Assembly (NCBI GenBank): GCA_900470195.1 | Contig: UEIJ01000001.1 | Coordinates: 248,001-312,000, forward strand | Direction: 5' to 3' | Origin: Hyphomicrobiales bacterium | GTDB taxonomy: Bacteria; Pseudomonadota; Alphaproteobacteria; Rhizobiales; Rhizobiaceae | Length of the DNA stretch: 64,000 nucleotides | Shown: piece after piece, positions 35,494-43,638 of the stretch | Numbering within the stretch: position 1 is the stretch's first letter | Layout: every line of letters starts with the position of its first letter | Made by a program: the position numbers and the translations under genes | The notes under the pieces: model-generated | The model's input: the letters and a program-made list of their open reading frames with translations, nothing else | The model's database searches: none | Told to the model about the DNA's origin: nothing

Positions 35494-35855
35494 TCAATCC
35501 CTTATATGGGGAGGCAATATCGCACTAATGACTTAAAAATATCTTTCGGGATATTAAACCACAAGCTGTCATGACAACCACCATAAGATGTATTCAGATA
35601 TTTTCTAAGGAAAACCACAGCAGCACAACCCCCGGCAGGCGATTACAACCATAGGCATGCGCTATATTAGTTGTCCTAATATTACTGAAATGACCGCAAG
35701 CGGAGAAGAGGACAGGTTAGTTGTCCTGCCCCCCAGAATTAATCCAGATTAGTCAGAGTGGATATTCTACCGCGAGATTCCCGGCTCCTAGAGAAAAAAC
35801 CTGTCATTACCGTGGCGACGCGGGAAATAACCCCTCAAGAAAGCTTCCAACCTTG
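35494..35855. other. Intergenic region upstream of the GGDEF-EAL gene
   Basis: 362 AT-rich bases with no supportable gene. It holds two direct copies of TTAGTTGTCCT (described separately) and presumably the promoter of the GGDEF-EAL gene. Confidence 0.5.
35667..35727. promoter_or_regulatory. Two TTAGTTGTCCT sites 50 bases apart
   Basis: TTAGTTGTCCT occurs at 35667-35677 and again at 35717-35727. The first sits in ATTAGTTGTCCTAAT (inverted ATTAG/CTAAT); the second in AGGACAGGTTAGTTGTCCT (inverted AGGACA/TGTCCT). Such repeated dyads suggest binding sites for one regulator, perhaps of the GntR family. Which gene they serve is unclear. Confidence 0.4.
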
Positions 35856-36605
35856 TCAGAGCTGATGCCCGCCGTCGACGGTGATGATCGAGCCGGTCAT
35901 GTAGCGGCTGGCATCGGAAGCCAGCATCAGCACAACCCCGTCCAGATCATCGGGTTCTCCAAGGCGCCGCATCGGATTCCGCCCTTTGAAGTAGCCCCCG
36001 GCAGGGCCTTGAAGCTGCTCTTCATTGATTCGCGTCGGAAACCATCCGGGCGAAATGGCGTTGACGCGAATATCGTGCGCGGCCCATTCCAGCGCCAGCG
36101 CCCGTGTCATCTGCGTAACGCATGCCTTGGACATGGAATAGGCGGCAGCGCCCTTCTGCGGACGCTCGCCCAGTATGCTGGTCGTATTGACGATGGAACC
36201 GCCCCGGCCGTGCCGGATCATGCGGCGCGCCGCCTCCTGCGCCACAAAGAAGGCGCCCGCGACATTGACCTCGAAAATATGCTCCAGCATGTCGCGCGTC
36301 GTATCGAGCGCGCGCGCCATATGCGCGACACCGGCATTGTTGAAGAGCGTGGTTATAGGTCCGAAACGCTCTTCCGCTTCATCGAAAGCGCGAATGATTT
36401 CATCCGGATGGGTTACATCCGCCATGATTTCCAGCACTTCGCCGCCCGATGGGCAAATGCTTTCCCCTGCATGGGTGCGCGAGATCGAAATCACGCGTGC
36501 ACCGTGTCCCGCCAGCACATGAACCATGCGCAGACCCAACCCCGAAGAACCTCCCGTCACGGCAATGACCTTGCCCCGGACGGAGAAAAGCTGATCGTCA
36601 GTCAT
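35856..36605 (-). CDS. Short-chain dehydrogenase/reductase
   Basis: A 249-residue SDR starting MTDDQLFSVRGKVIAVTGGS, with the cofactor motif TGGSSGLGLRM, the NNAG segment LFNNAGVAHMARAL, the catalytic Ser in VNTTSILGERP and YSMSK (Tyr and Lys). The ending YMTGSIITVDGGHQL is classical. The first residues resemble gluconate 5-dehydrogenase-like SDRs. GAGGGGATG precedes the start. It is divergent from the glutamine amidotransferase gene, with a palindrome in between that may regulate both. Confidence 0.9.
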   Translation of the reverse strand: MTDDQLFSVRGKVIAVTGGSSGLGLRMVHVLAGHGARVISISRTHAGESICPSGGEVLEIMADVTHPDEIIRAFDEAEERFGPITTLFNNAGVAHMARALDTTRDMLEHIFEVNVAGAFFVAQEAARRMIRHGRGGSIVNTTSILGERPQKGAAAYSMSKACVTQMTRALALEWAAHDIRVNAISPGWFPTRINEEQLQGPAGGYFKGRNPMRRLGEPDDLDGVVLMLASDASRYMTGSIITVDGGHQL

Positions 36606-36660
36606 TCATCCCCTCAACTGCCAATCCGTCTTTATCCACTCCTAGAATATAGGGACCGGC

Positions 36661-36697
36661 ATTTGAACCATTTTCGACCGTAAAAATCGGTTCAAAT
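36661..36697. promoter_or_regulatory. Palindrome between divergent SDR and amidotransferase genes
   Basis: ATTTGAACC and GGTTCAAAT are perfect 9-bp inverted repeats 19 bases apart, with inner ATTTT and AAAAT also complementary. The site lies 56 bases before the SDR start and 141 before the amidotransferase start. Likely an operator; the regulator is unknown. Confidence 0.55.
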
Positions 36698-36837
36698 CAA
36701 CACAATACACAGAAGGCGCGACAAATGACCTTGGACGTGGCCGAAAGACGACACCTCTTCGTGATTGCGCCCGCCATTGCAGAGAAGTAAGGAACGAAGC
36801 AAATAAGAGCATAATCCGACTGGTGGATACGAACATT

Positions 36838-37596
36838 ATGCCCAAAACTCCTCGCCCTCTCGTCGCCGTGCCGACAGATGTGAAGCCGTTTGAAAACTAC
36901 AACTGGCACGCCGCGCCCCAGCAATATCTGGAAGCCGCCATCGACGTTGCCGGCGTAACGCCGCTGCTGGTGCCAAGCTTCGGTGACCGGATGGACCTCG
37001 ACGCCATTCTGGATGCCGTGGACGGCGTTCTCGTGACCGGCTCGAAATCGAATGTCCACCCGTCGCTATACGGCGTAGAGCCGAGCCCGGCCTTCGAGCC
37101 CTATGACAATGCCCGCGACGCGACATCGCTGCCGCTCATCCGCGCGGCCATTGAAAAGGGCGTTCCGGTGCTGGCGATCTGCCGCGGCATACAGGAGCTG
37201 AATGTCGCGCTGGGCGGGACGCTCGCCACCGAAATCCAGGAACTGGAGGGCCGCATGGACCACCGCGCCCCTGTGTCCGAGAGCCAGGCGGAGCGCTTCG
37301 CGATCCAGCACCCGATCAAGCTCAACCCGAATTCATGCCTCGCTGAAATCCTGAAGGAAGAGAGCGTGCGCGTGAACTCCGTTCACCGCCAGGCCATCGA
37401 CAAGCTCGCACCGACGCTGGAAGTGGAAGCCGTGGCGGAAGACGGCACCATCGAAGCGGTGTCGGTCAAGGGCGCAAAGGGCTTCGTCGTCGGCGTCCAG
37501 TGGCACCCGGAATATTGGGCGCACACGGATGCCCCTTCCCGCAAGATATTCGAGGCGTTCGGCGATGCTGTGCGCCAACGCAGATTAGGGGAATAG
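36838..37596 (+). CDS. Class-I glutamine amidotransferase-like hydrolase (peptidase C26, PuuD-like)
   Basis: A 252-residue protein starting MPKTPRPLVAVPTDVKPFEN. The nucleophile cysteine is in PVLAICRGIQELNVALGG, and the His-Glu pair in GVQWHPEYW. DGVLVTGSKSNVHPSLYG is typical of gamma-glutamyl-gamma-aminobutyrate hydrolases and related C26 members. A GTG start five codons earlier is possible. The last three residues (Leu-Gly-Glu) and the stop codon lie in the octamer tandem repeat, so repeat number changes could alter the C-terminus. Confidence 0.88.
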   Translation: MPKTPRPLVAVPTDVKPFENYNWHAAPQQYLEAAIDVAGVTPLLVPSFGDRMDLDAILDAVDGVLVTGSKSNVHPSLYGVEPSPAFEPYDNARDATSLPLIRAAIEKGVPVLAICRGIQELNVALGGTLATEIQELEGRMDHRAPVSESQAERFAIQHPIKLNPNSCLAEILKEESVRVNSVHRQAIDKLAPTLEVEAVAEDGTIEAVSVKGAKGFVVGVQWHPEYWAHTDAPSRKIFEAFGDAVRQRRLGE

Positions 37597-37634
37597 GGGA
37601 ATAGGGGAATAGGGGAATAGGGGAATAGGGTGAT
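37587..37634. repeat. Octamer tandem repeat: five AGGGGAAT plus one AGGGTGAT
   Basis: Five perfect copies of AGGGGAAT followed by AGGGTGAT. The array begins inside the amidotransferase gene and contains its stop codon. It belongs to the AGGGCAGT-like octamer family seen at 27666-27792. Confidence 0.9.
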
Positions 37635-37670
37635 TGACGCAGAGGCGTCTAGCAAGCCCTTTCTTCACAT

Positions 37671-37731
37671 ACTCCCCTACTGCCTTACTCCCCTACTCCC
37701 TTAACATACTGCCCTATTGCCTTACTGCCTT
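37671..37731. repeat. Complementary octamer cluster at the 3' end of the 2-hydroxyacid dehydrogenase gene
   Basis: Units ACTCCCCT, ACTGCCTT, ACTCCCCT, ACTCCCTT, then after AACAT: ACTGCCCT, ATTGCCTT, ACTGCCTT. Read on the minus strand these are AGGGGAGT/AAGGCAGT-type octamers. The last units encode the C-terminal residues of the dehydrogenase. Confidence 0.85.
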
Positions 37732-38691
37732 AACAACATGCCCCGTCTCCGGCACCGGCGTCAGCGCCTCACCAGTGTCGAACCAGGCGATGAGATTGTC
37801 GATCACCAGATTGGCCATGTCGCGGCGGGTTCGGACCGAGGCGGAGCCGATATGCGGCAGCAGGACGGTGTTCGGCGCATTGAGCAGCGCCTGCGGCACA
37901 TGCGGTTCGTTTGCGAAGACGTCGAGACCGGCAGCGGCAATCGTTCCGTTCTGTAGCGCCGCGGCCAGCGCTTCCTCATCCACCACCGAGCCGCGCCCGA
38001 TATTGATGAGCACGCCTTCCGGCCCGAGCGCCTTCAAAACCTCCGCATTGACCGCCTTCGCCGTTTCCGCACCGCCCGGCGCCACCAGAATGAGCGTGTC
38101 GACGGCCTCGGCCAGTTCCTTGAGGCTTGGATAATATTCGTAAGTCACCTCAGGCGACTTGCGGCGATTATGATAGGCAATCGGCAGCCCGAACGCCTCG
38201 ACGCGATGGGCGACCGCCTTGCCGATGCGGCCAAGGCCGAAAATGCCGACCTTCCGTCCGCGCAGCGAAAGCTTCGACAGCGGATAACGGCCTTCCTTCA
38301 CCCAGTTGCCGGCGCGCAGGAATTCCTGCGACTTCGACAGTTCGCGCACCGTGTCGATCAAAAGGCCGATGGTCGTATCCGCCACTTCCTCGGTCAACAC
38401 GTCCGGCGTGTTGGTGACCATGACATTTTTCGCGCCGGCATGTTTCGCATCGACCGCATCGTAGCCGACGCCGAAATTGCCGATGATTTCGAGATTGGGC
38501 AGAGCGTCGATCAGCGCCGAGTCGACGGTGGACATGCTGGCGATGCCTTTCACGTCCCTGGCCCAGCCAGCATCCAGAAGCGCCGTGTCGCCGCGCGCGA
38601 TGCGCTGGACATTGAACTCGCCCGAAAGCCTCTGCACGGCATAGTCATCGAAATTGCCGAGCACCAGAATTGTCGCGTCGCGTTTTGTCAT
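37714..38691 (-). CDS. D-isomer-specific 2-hydroxyacid dehydrogenase
   Basis: A 325-residue dehydrogenase starting MTKRDATILVLGNFDDYAVQ with GAGGAATGCC just upstream; a start four codons earlier is less likely. The NAD(P) motif is VGIFGLGRIGKAVAHRVEAF. Catalytic Arg lies near LINIGRGSVVDEEALAAAL, Glu in FANEPHVPQ and His in VLLPHIGSASVRTR. It likely reduces glyoxylate, hydroxypyruvate or a related 2-oxo acid. The C-terminal Lys-Ala-Val-Arg-Gln and the stop are read from octamer repeats. Confidence 0.9.
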   Translation of the reverse strand: MTKRDATILVLGNFDDYAVQRLSGEFNVQRIARGDTALLDAGWARDVKGIASMSTVDSALIDALPNLEIIGNFGVGYDAVDAKHAGAKNVMVTNTPDVLTEEVADTTIGLLIDTVRELSKSQEFLRAGNWVKEGRYPLSKLSLRGRKVGIFGLGRIGKAVAHRVEAFGLPIAYHNRRKSPEVTYEYYPSLKELAEAVDTLILVAPGGAETAKAVNAEVLKALGPEGVLINIGRGSVVDEEALAAALQNGTIAAAGLDVFANEPHVPQALLNAPNTVLLPHIGSASVRTRRDMANLVIDNLIAWFDTGEALTPVPETGHVVKAVRQ

Positions 38692-38708
38692 GGCATTCCT
38701 CATGCGTA

Positions 38709-38765
38709 GAGCATTTCCAGCAAAAGTGCGCAGCGGTTTTGCGTAGGATAATGCGTAAAGAAAAC
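38709..38765. repeat. REP-like palindrome
   Basis: GAGCATTTCCAGCAAAAGTG followed by CAGCGGTTTTGCG and GATAATGCG, the same family as 18966-19010. It sits between the LacI-type regulator and the dehydrogenase gene. Confidence 0.6.
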
Positions 38766-38799
38766 CGGACCGTGAAGAATATGGCCGGTGCGGGGGAAA

Positions 38800-39819
38800 T
38801 CAGCCGTGTTTCGGCTTGGACGTCGATTGCCGGATATGCAGTTCCGGCTTGATGAGTTCCTGCATCGAGGAAACCTCGACGCCGTTCAGCTGGTCGAGCA
38901 GCGCGCGCGCCGCACGGCGTCCAACTTCACGCTGGCCGTTCCAGACGGTCGTGAGTGCTGGCGTCGCAATGGCCGCTTCCTCCAGATCGTCATAGCCGGT
39001 CACGGAAATGTCCTCGCCCGGCACCAGCCCGGCGCGGGCAATGCCGTTCATCAGGCCGATGGCCGTCAGGTCGTTCCAGCAGACCGCAGCCGTCGGCTTG
39101 TCCTTCAGCGCCAGAAACTGCGGCGCGACTTCAAAGCCGCCCTGCTTTGTGCGCGGCCCGGCAATGCGCCAGTCGGGGCGAACCTCAAGCCCGGCCTTTT
39201 CCATGGCCTGCACATAGCCGCGATAGCGGTCACGGCCCGTCGAGGTCTGGTCGGTGCCGCCGATCATGGCGATGCGCGTGTGGCCGAGCGAAATCAGGTG
39301 ATTGGTGGCAAGCCCGATGCCATAGGCATCGTCGCCCCGGAAAACCGGCGCGTGAACGCCCTCGACGCTGCGCGCGATCAGCACGACCGGCAGGCCGTTA
39401 TCTTCGGCAAGCTGGATATCTTCCGGCGGGGTGCCGATAGCGGGCGACATGATGACCCCGTCGGCGCCGAGCTGCAAAAGCGTATCCATGAAGGTGCGCT
39501 GCTTTTCAAGCTGGTCATAATGGTTGGACAGGATGAAGGTCTGGCGTGACCGGTCCAGTTCCGTTTCGATGGATTTGAGAATTTCCGCGAAGAACGGGTT
39601 CATGATGTCATGCACCACGACGCCGACAATGCCGGAACGCGAGGTGCGCAGGCTCGCAGCGCGACGGTTATAGATATAACCGATGGCGCGGGCATGTTCC
39701 TTGATCTTCTCGCGGGTCTGATCGGCAACGAGGGGGCTGTCGCGCAAAGCGAGCGAAACGGTGGCTGTCGAAACACCAAGCGCATCTGCGATGGTCGATA
39801 GCTTTATTTTCTGGGCCAA
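38800..39819 (-). CDS. LacI-family transcriptional regulator
   Basis: A 339-residue repressor-type protein. I chose a TTG start (MAQKIKLSTIADALGVSTAT) because GGGGAGG lies five bases upstream and the LacI helix-turn-helix starts at once (STIADALGVSTATVSLALRD). The hinge helix and a periplasmic-binding-protein-like sugar domain follow (FFAEILKSIETELDRSRQTF, HTRIAMIGGTDQTSTGRDRY, ISVTGYDDLEEAAIATPALT). An upstream ATG gives a 16-residue extension without similarity. It is 108 bases from the 2-hydroxyacid dehydrogenase gene on the same strand; its target is unknown. Confidence 0.9.
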   Translation of the reverse strand: MAQKIKLSTIADALGVSTATVSLALRDSPLVADQTREKIKEHARAIGYIYNRRAASLRTSRSGIVGVVVHDIMNPFFAEILKSIETELDRSRQTFILSNHYDQLEKQRTFMDTLLQLGADGVIMSPAIGTPPEDIQLAEDNGLPVVLIARSVEGVHAPVFRGDDAYGIGLATNHLISLGHTRIAMIGGTDQTSTGRDRYRGYVQAMEKAGLEVRPDWRIAGPRTKQGGFEVAPQFLALKDKPTAAVCWNDLTAIGLMNGIARAGLVPGEDISVTGYDDLEEAAIATPALTTVWNGQREVGRRAARALLDQLNGVEVSSMQELIKPELHIRQSTSKPKHG

Positions 39820-40028
39820 GTCGCCTCCCCAAATTGGTCCGTGCCGCAGTCGGAGACGCAGCCGCAACCTGACAAGGCAGGACGCGACCGTTCGTCCTGC
39901 GAACGGTTATGCCATTGCCATCCTTGAATTGGAAGCATTTTCGATAGCACGCAACTTGAAAAGTGTTTCACGGTTTCCCGCCAAGATGCGCGTCAAAACA
40001 AAGAGTTAGAGCCTGATGATCGGTGGGC

Positions 40029-40520
40029 TTATTCCACCTCGTCCTCTTCCAGCACTTCCGCTTCCGGCTCTTCCGCAAGGCGTGCGACACCGCGAAGCGC
40101 AAGATTGCTCTCCATCCGGCTCAGCATCTTGAGGAAGGTTTTCCGGTCCTTCTTGTCGAGCCCTTTCAGCATGTCTTTTTCCGTCTTGCGAATGGACTTC
40201 TCGATCGCCCTGATGGTCTCGAGGCCCGCCTGCGTCAGATAGACATGCGACTGGCGCTGATCGGTTTCCGAGGCGCGCTTTGCCACGAATCCCTGGCTTT
40301 GCAGCCGCGCAATGGTTTTGGTGATGGTCGGCGGCCGCACACCCAGACGCTGCGCCAGAACGCCCGGCGTCAGCCCGTCTTCGGCCGCCAGTTGCAGCAT
40401 TACGGCATCCTGCCCGGCATAAAGCCCCTGTTCGAGCAGCCTGGTGGCCAGCACCGTCCGCGACAGTCTCGCCACGGATTGCAGCCGGTAAAGTACAACC
40501 GCCTTATTGTCCTTGCTCAT
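40029..40520 (-). CDS. MarR-family transcriptional regulator
   Basis: A 163-residue protein starting MSKDNKAVVLYRLQSVARLS with the MarR winged helix: LTPGVLAQRLGVRPPTITKT, then GFVAKRASETDQRQSHVYLT for the wing. The C-terminus is unusually acidic (EEPEAEVLEEDEVE). It is divergent from the creatininase-family gene. A short TATTGT/ACAATA dyad near 40654-40677 and a REP-like repeat lie between them. Confidence 0.88.
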   Translation of the reverse strand: MSKDNKAVVLYRLQSVARLSRTVLATRLLEQGLYAGQDAVMLQLAAEDGLTPGVLAQRLGVRPPTITKTIARLQSQGFVAKRASETDQRQSHVYLTQAGLETIRAIEKSIRKTEKDMLKGLDKKDRKTFLKMLSRMESNLALRGVARLAEEPEAEVLEEDEVE

Positions 40521-40550
40521 CCCACCTCGCCCCTGTTCTTGGCTTTTGAA

Positions 40551-40603
40551 CGCATCCCGAAAGGTGTGAACCGGCTTTCGGACAGGATGCGCGTTAAAAT
40601 AAA
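40551..40603. repeat. REP-like palindrome
   Basis: CGCATCCCGAAAGGTGTGAA followed by CCGGCTTTCGGACAGGATGC and GCG, the same family as 20172-20276. It lies upstream of the MarR-type gene. Confidence 0.6.
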
Positions 40604-40749
40604 CCAGTTCCTGTCGCCTGATCGATAGTCCCGTACATCCATATATCGTAAAATATTGTCCGACTTATGAAACAATAAGGCCCGGTTGCTGTCATGGCTA
40701 ATGGACGTTACGGTTCAGGCTCCGACGAAAAGAACAAAGCGAGGAAAAC

Positions 40750-41532
40750 ATGACCGATCTGCGCGATCAAAACAGCGACATGATTGTCGTCCTGCCCCTT
40801 GGCGCTCATGAACAGCATGGACCTCACCTGCCGTTTGAAACGGATACGATCATCGCCGAAGGCATTGTCGCGCGCGTCAGCGATGCACTGCCCGCCGATC
40901 TCAACGTCAACTTCCTGCCTGCCCAGCCGGTCGGCTATTCCATCGAGCATATGGACACGGAAGGAACGCAGAGCCTCGCCTTTGCCGAGGCCGTGAACCA
41001 GTGGATCGGCATCGGTGAAAACCTTCACGCGGGCGGCATTCGCAAGCTGGTCATGCTGAACGCGCATGGTGGCAACTCGCCCCTCATGACCATCGTCGCC
41101 ACCGAACTGCGCACCCGCCTCGACATGCTGGCAGTCGCCACGAGCTGGACCCGCTTCGGCCTGCCGGAAGGCCTTATCGCGCCGGAGGAGAAGGCACTCG
41201 ACATTCACGGCGGCTTCATCGAGACATCGGTGATGCTGGCGCTTCGCCCCGATCTGGTGGACATGTCGAAGGCGCGCAATTTCTCCAATGCCCAGTCACG
41301 CTATGCCGAGGAATTCAAGTTCCTGCGCGCCTATGGCCCGCACGCCTTCGGCTGGAAGATGCACGACCTCAACCCGGAAGGCGTCGCAGGCAACGCGGCC
41401 GCCGCAACGGCGGAAGCAGGCGAAAAGCTGATCGCCAACGCGGTGACAGGTTTCATCGAACTCCTGCGCGATGTCGACAGGTTCGACCTCGCCCGGTTCA
41501 AGTCGCAACGCCTCGCCAGTCAGCCGAGCTGA
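40750..41532 (+). CDS. Creatininase-family amidohydrolase
   Basis: A 260-residue metalloenzyme-type protein starting MTDLRDQNSDMIVVLPLGAH with GAGGAAAAC before the ATG. Metal-binding segments are LGAHEQHGPHLPFETDT, NAHGGNSPL and DIHGGFIETSVMLALRPDLV. The family includes creatinine amidohydrolase and enzymes that open lactams or cleave formamides in riboflavin or mycofactocin pathways; the substrate here is unknown. Divergent from MarR; convergent with VapBC. Confidence 0.88.
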   Translation: MTDLRDQNSDMIVVLPLGAHEQHGPHLPFETDTIIAEGIVARVSDALPADLNVNFLPAQPVGYSIEHMDTEGTQSLAFAEAVNQWIGIGENLHAGGIRKLVMLNAHGGNSPLMTIVATELRTRLDMLAVATSWTRFGLPEGLIAPEEKALDIHGGFIETSVMLALRPDLVDMSKARNFSNAQSRYAEEFKFLRAYGPHAFGWKMHDLNPEGVAGNAAAATAEAGEKLIANAVTGFIELLRDVDRFDLARFKSQRLASQPS

Positions 41533-41541
41533 CAAACCAGC

Positions 41542-41940
41542 CTATTCGAGCCAATTTTCGACCGATAATTCGCTGACCCGCGCAAATTCCGAAACATTGG
41601 CCGTCACCACGGTTTTCCCAAGCGTGGCGGCATGGGCTGCGATCAATAGATCATTGCCGCCAATCGGCTGCCCTTTGGTTTCGAGGGCCGCCCGAAGCGC
41701 TCCGTATCTTGCATCGGCAGGAAGGTCGAAGGGCAGGATGGGAATCTCCTGAAGAATGGCCTCGACACGTTCAGCCAGGACGGGCGAACCTTTTTTCGAG
41801 ACGCCGTAACGCAGCTCCGCAGCTACGATGACGCTTGTGCAGACGGCATCCGCGCCTACCCGCCGTATATGTCCGGCTACCGAACCGCCGGGATTTTTCA
41901 CCAGATCGCTGATGATGTTGGTGTCCAGCATATAGCGCAT
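41542..41940 (-). CDS. vapC: VapC-type PIN-domain toxin
   Basis: A 132-residue PIN-domain RNase starting MRYMLDTNIISDLVKNPGGS. The acidic residues expected at the active site are Asp6, the Glu in AAELRYGVSKKG and the Asp in GGNDLLIAAHA. VapC toxins cleave tRNA or rRNA. It shares one base with the antitoxin gene (ATGA), the usual antitoxin-first order. Confidence 0.92.
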   Translation of the reverse strand: MRYMLDTNIISDLVKNPGGSVAGHIRRVGADAVCTSVIVAAELRYGVSKKGSPVLAERVEAILQEIPILPFDLPADARYGALRAALETKGQPIGGNDLLIAAHAATLGKTVVTANVSEFARVSELSVENWLE

Positions 41941-42191
41941 CAGAAGATGTCTTTCGGTTTCAACGGAAGGTCGGCAATATCGGGCAATGCCTCGTCGAGA
42001 GGCTCCCAGCTATCAAGCAGGGCCAACAGTCCGCCCCGTCGCAGCGGTTCGACAATGAGCCGGTCGCCATCGCGTGTGATCAATGCACGATCGCCCGGCA
42101 ACTCGAACTCAACCGGAATCCGGATCGCCTGATTGCGATTATTGCGGAACAGCCGGACTTCCCGTGATTTGGGGCGGGGTTTCTGTGACAT
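41940..42191 (-). CDS. vapB: VapB-type antitoxin
   Basis: An 83-residue antitoxin starting MSQKPRPKSREVRLFRNNRN; AAGGAGGTGAGGAA precedes the ATG. The N-terminal AbrB-like DNA-binding part has VRLFRNNRNQAIRIPVEFEL. The C-terminal tail (LDEALPDIADLPLKPKDIF) would bind and block VapC. An operator-like palindrome lies just upstream, fitting autorepression. A much longer upstream frame was rejected because of the perfect ribosome site here. Confidence 0.92.
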   Translation of the reverse strand: MSQKPRPKSREVRLFRNNRNQAIRIPVEFELPGDRALITRDGDRLIVEPLRRGGLLALLDSWEPLDEALPDIADLPLKPKDIF

Positions 42192-42206
42192 TTCCTCACC
42201 TCCTTT

Positions 42207-42229
42207 GGCATATACAGTAAACATATGCC
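42207..42229. promoter_or_regulatory. Putative VapBC operator
   Basis: GGCATAT and ATATGCC form a perfect inverted repeat with a 9-base spacer, 16 bases upstream of the vapB start. It fits the autoregulatory operators of vapBC systems. Confidence 0.6.
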
Positions 42230-42283
42230 GGAAAGGGCCATTCTTCAACCCCCGCGCTCCTGTCGTCATCGTGAACGACAACA

Positions 42284-42300
42284 ATGTAATATTATAGCAT
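42284..42300 (+). promoter_or_regulatory. Putative Zur box upstream of the COG0523 GTPase
   Basis: ATGTAATATTATAGCAT agrees at 14 of 17 positions with the core of the Zur consensus ATGTTATAATATAACAT as I know it. It is 125 bases before the chosen start of the His-rich GTPase gene. The site suggests repression by zinc. Confidence 0.55.
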
Positions 42301-42424
42301 TGCATATGGCATTCACGCCGCCCTTCCCTTATATGAATTGTCCTATCCGGGGTTTCGGTGCTGGCCGCTTCGCGTGGCCGTTCTGAACCCGACTTCAAAG
42401 GCCACAACTTCAAGAGGCATGACC

Positions 42425-43615
42425 ATGAGCCAGGCTGAAGCCCAAACCGAAGCTCCGTCTGAAACCAAGACGACCACTGAAGCTGGCCGCATTCCCGTGA
42501 CCGTTCTGACCGGTTATCTGGGTTCGGGCAAAACCACACTTCTCAACCGCATCCTGACCGAGAACCACGGCAAGCGCTATGCGGTCATCGTCAATGAATT
42601 CGGCGAGATCGGCATCGATAACGACCTGATCGTCGAGTCGGACGAAGAAATCTACGAAATGAACAATGGCTGCATCTGCTGCACCGTGCGCGGCGACCTG
42701 ATCCGCGTGGTGGAAGGGCTGATGCGCCGCCCGGGCCGCTTCGACGCCATCATCGTGGAAACCACCGGCCTTGCCGATCCGGTTCCTGTTGCGCAGACCT
42801 TCTTCATGGATGACGACGTGCGCGCCAAGACTGGCCTTGACGCCGTTGTGGCCCTCGTGGACGCCAAGCACTTGCCGCTGCGCCTGAAGGACAGCCGCGA
42901 GGCGGAAGACCAGATCGCCTTTGCCGACGTGGTGCTCATCAACAAGACCGATCTCGTGACGCCGCAGGAACTGGCGGCTATCGAGGCGACCGTGCGCGCC
43001 ATCAACCCGCACGCCATCATCCATCGCACCGAGCGCGCCTCCATCCCGCTCGACCGTGTTCTGGATCGCGGCGCCTTCGACCTCAAGCGCGTTCTGGACA
43101 ACGATCCGCATTTCCTCGACCACGATCATCCCGACCACGTATGCGGACCCGACTGCGATCACGATCACCATGATCATGACCATCATGGGCATGACCATGG
43201 GCACGGGCACCACGCGCATGATCACGATCATGATCATCACCACGACCACGACCATGTATGCGGTCCTGATTGCGATCATGACCATCATCACCACGATCAC
43301 GCGTCGCCGATCCATGACGTGACGGTGAAATCGGTATCGCTCCGGGCTGGTGAAATCGACCCGGCGAAATTCTTCCCGTGGATACAGAACATCACCCAGA
43401 CGCAGGGTCCGAACATTCTGCGCCTCAAGGGCATCATCGCTTTCAAGGACGACCCGGACCGCTATGTGGTGCAGGGCGTGCACATGATCATCGAAGGCGA
43501 TCACCAGCGCGCCTGGAAGGAAGACGAAAAACGCGAAAGCCGCCTCGTCTTCATTGGACGCGAACTCGATCCCGCCGCCCTGAAGGCCGGTTTCGAGAAC
43601 AGCCAGGCGAAATAA
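42425..43615 (+). CDS. COG0523/CobW-family GTPase with histidine-rich metal-binding region
   Basis: A 396-residue G3E GTPase starting [26 protein letters not shown] lies upstream, and an ATG two codons earlier is possible. Walker A is [19 protein letters not shown] (~27-45), the metal-binding CxCC is [13 protein letters not shown] (~82-86) and the specificity motif is LINKTD. Residues ~230-295 are densely His/Asp repeats (such as [20 protein letters not shown]), with CGPDCDHDH twice. The C-terminal CobW_C domain follows. Such proteins deliver zinc to client enzymes under zinc limitation. The Zur-like site and the WD40 gene downstream support a zinc role. Confidence 0.9.
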   Translation: MSQAEAQTEAPSETKTTTEAGRIPVTVLTGYLGSGKTTLLNRILTENHGKRYAVIVNEFGEIGIDNDLIVESDEEIYEMNNGCICCTVRGDLIRVVEGLMRRPGRFDAIIVETTGLADPVPVAQTFFMDDDVRAKTGLDAVVALVDAKHLPLRLKDSREAEDQIAFADVVLINKTDLVTPQELAAIEATVRAINPHAIIHRTERASIPLDRVLDRGAFDLKRVLDNDPHFLDHDHPDHVCGPDCDHDHHDHDHHGHDHGHGHHAHDHDHDHHHDHDHVCGPDCDHDHHHHDHASPIHDVTVKSVSLRAGEIDPAKFFPWIQNITQTQGPNILRLKGIIAFKDDPDRYVVQGVHMIIEGDHQRAWKEDEKRESRLVFIGRELDPAALKAGFENSQAK

Positions 43616-43617
43616 CG

Positions 43618-43638
43618 CCCGGTTCTGGACGAACCGGG
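43618..43638 (+). terminator. Hairpin after the COG0523 GTPase gene
   Basis: An 8-bp stem CCCGGTTC/GAACCGGG with a 5-base loop, then TTATTCC. It lies two bases after the stop codon. A second palindrome, GCATTTCCAG/CTGGAAATGC, follows at 43660-43698. Confidence 0.55.

Noticed and set aside
37587-37731. Short repeats at 37.6 kb as a CRISPR or attachment site
   Set aside because: Units are 8 bases in direct tandem without spacers; this is an octamer tandem repeat.
40654-40677. TATTGT/ACAATA dyad as a MarR operator
   Set aside because: Only six base pairs in AT-rich DNA with a 12-base spacer; too weak to list as a site.
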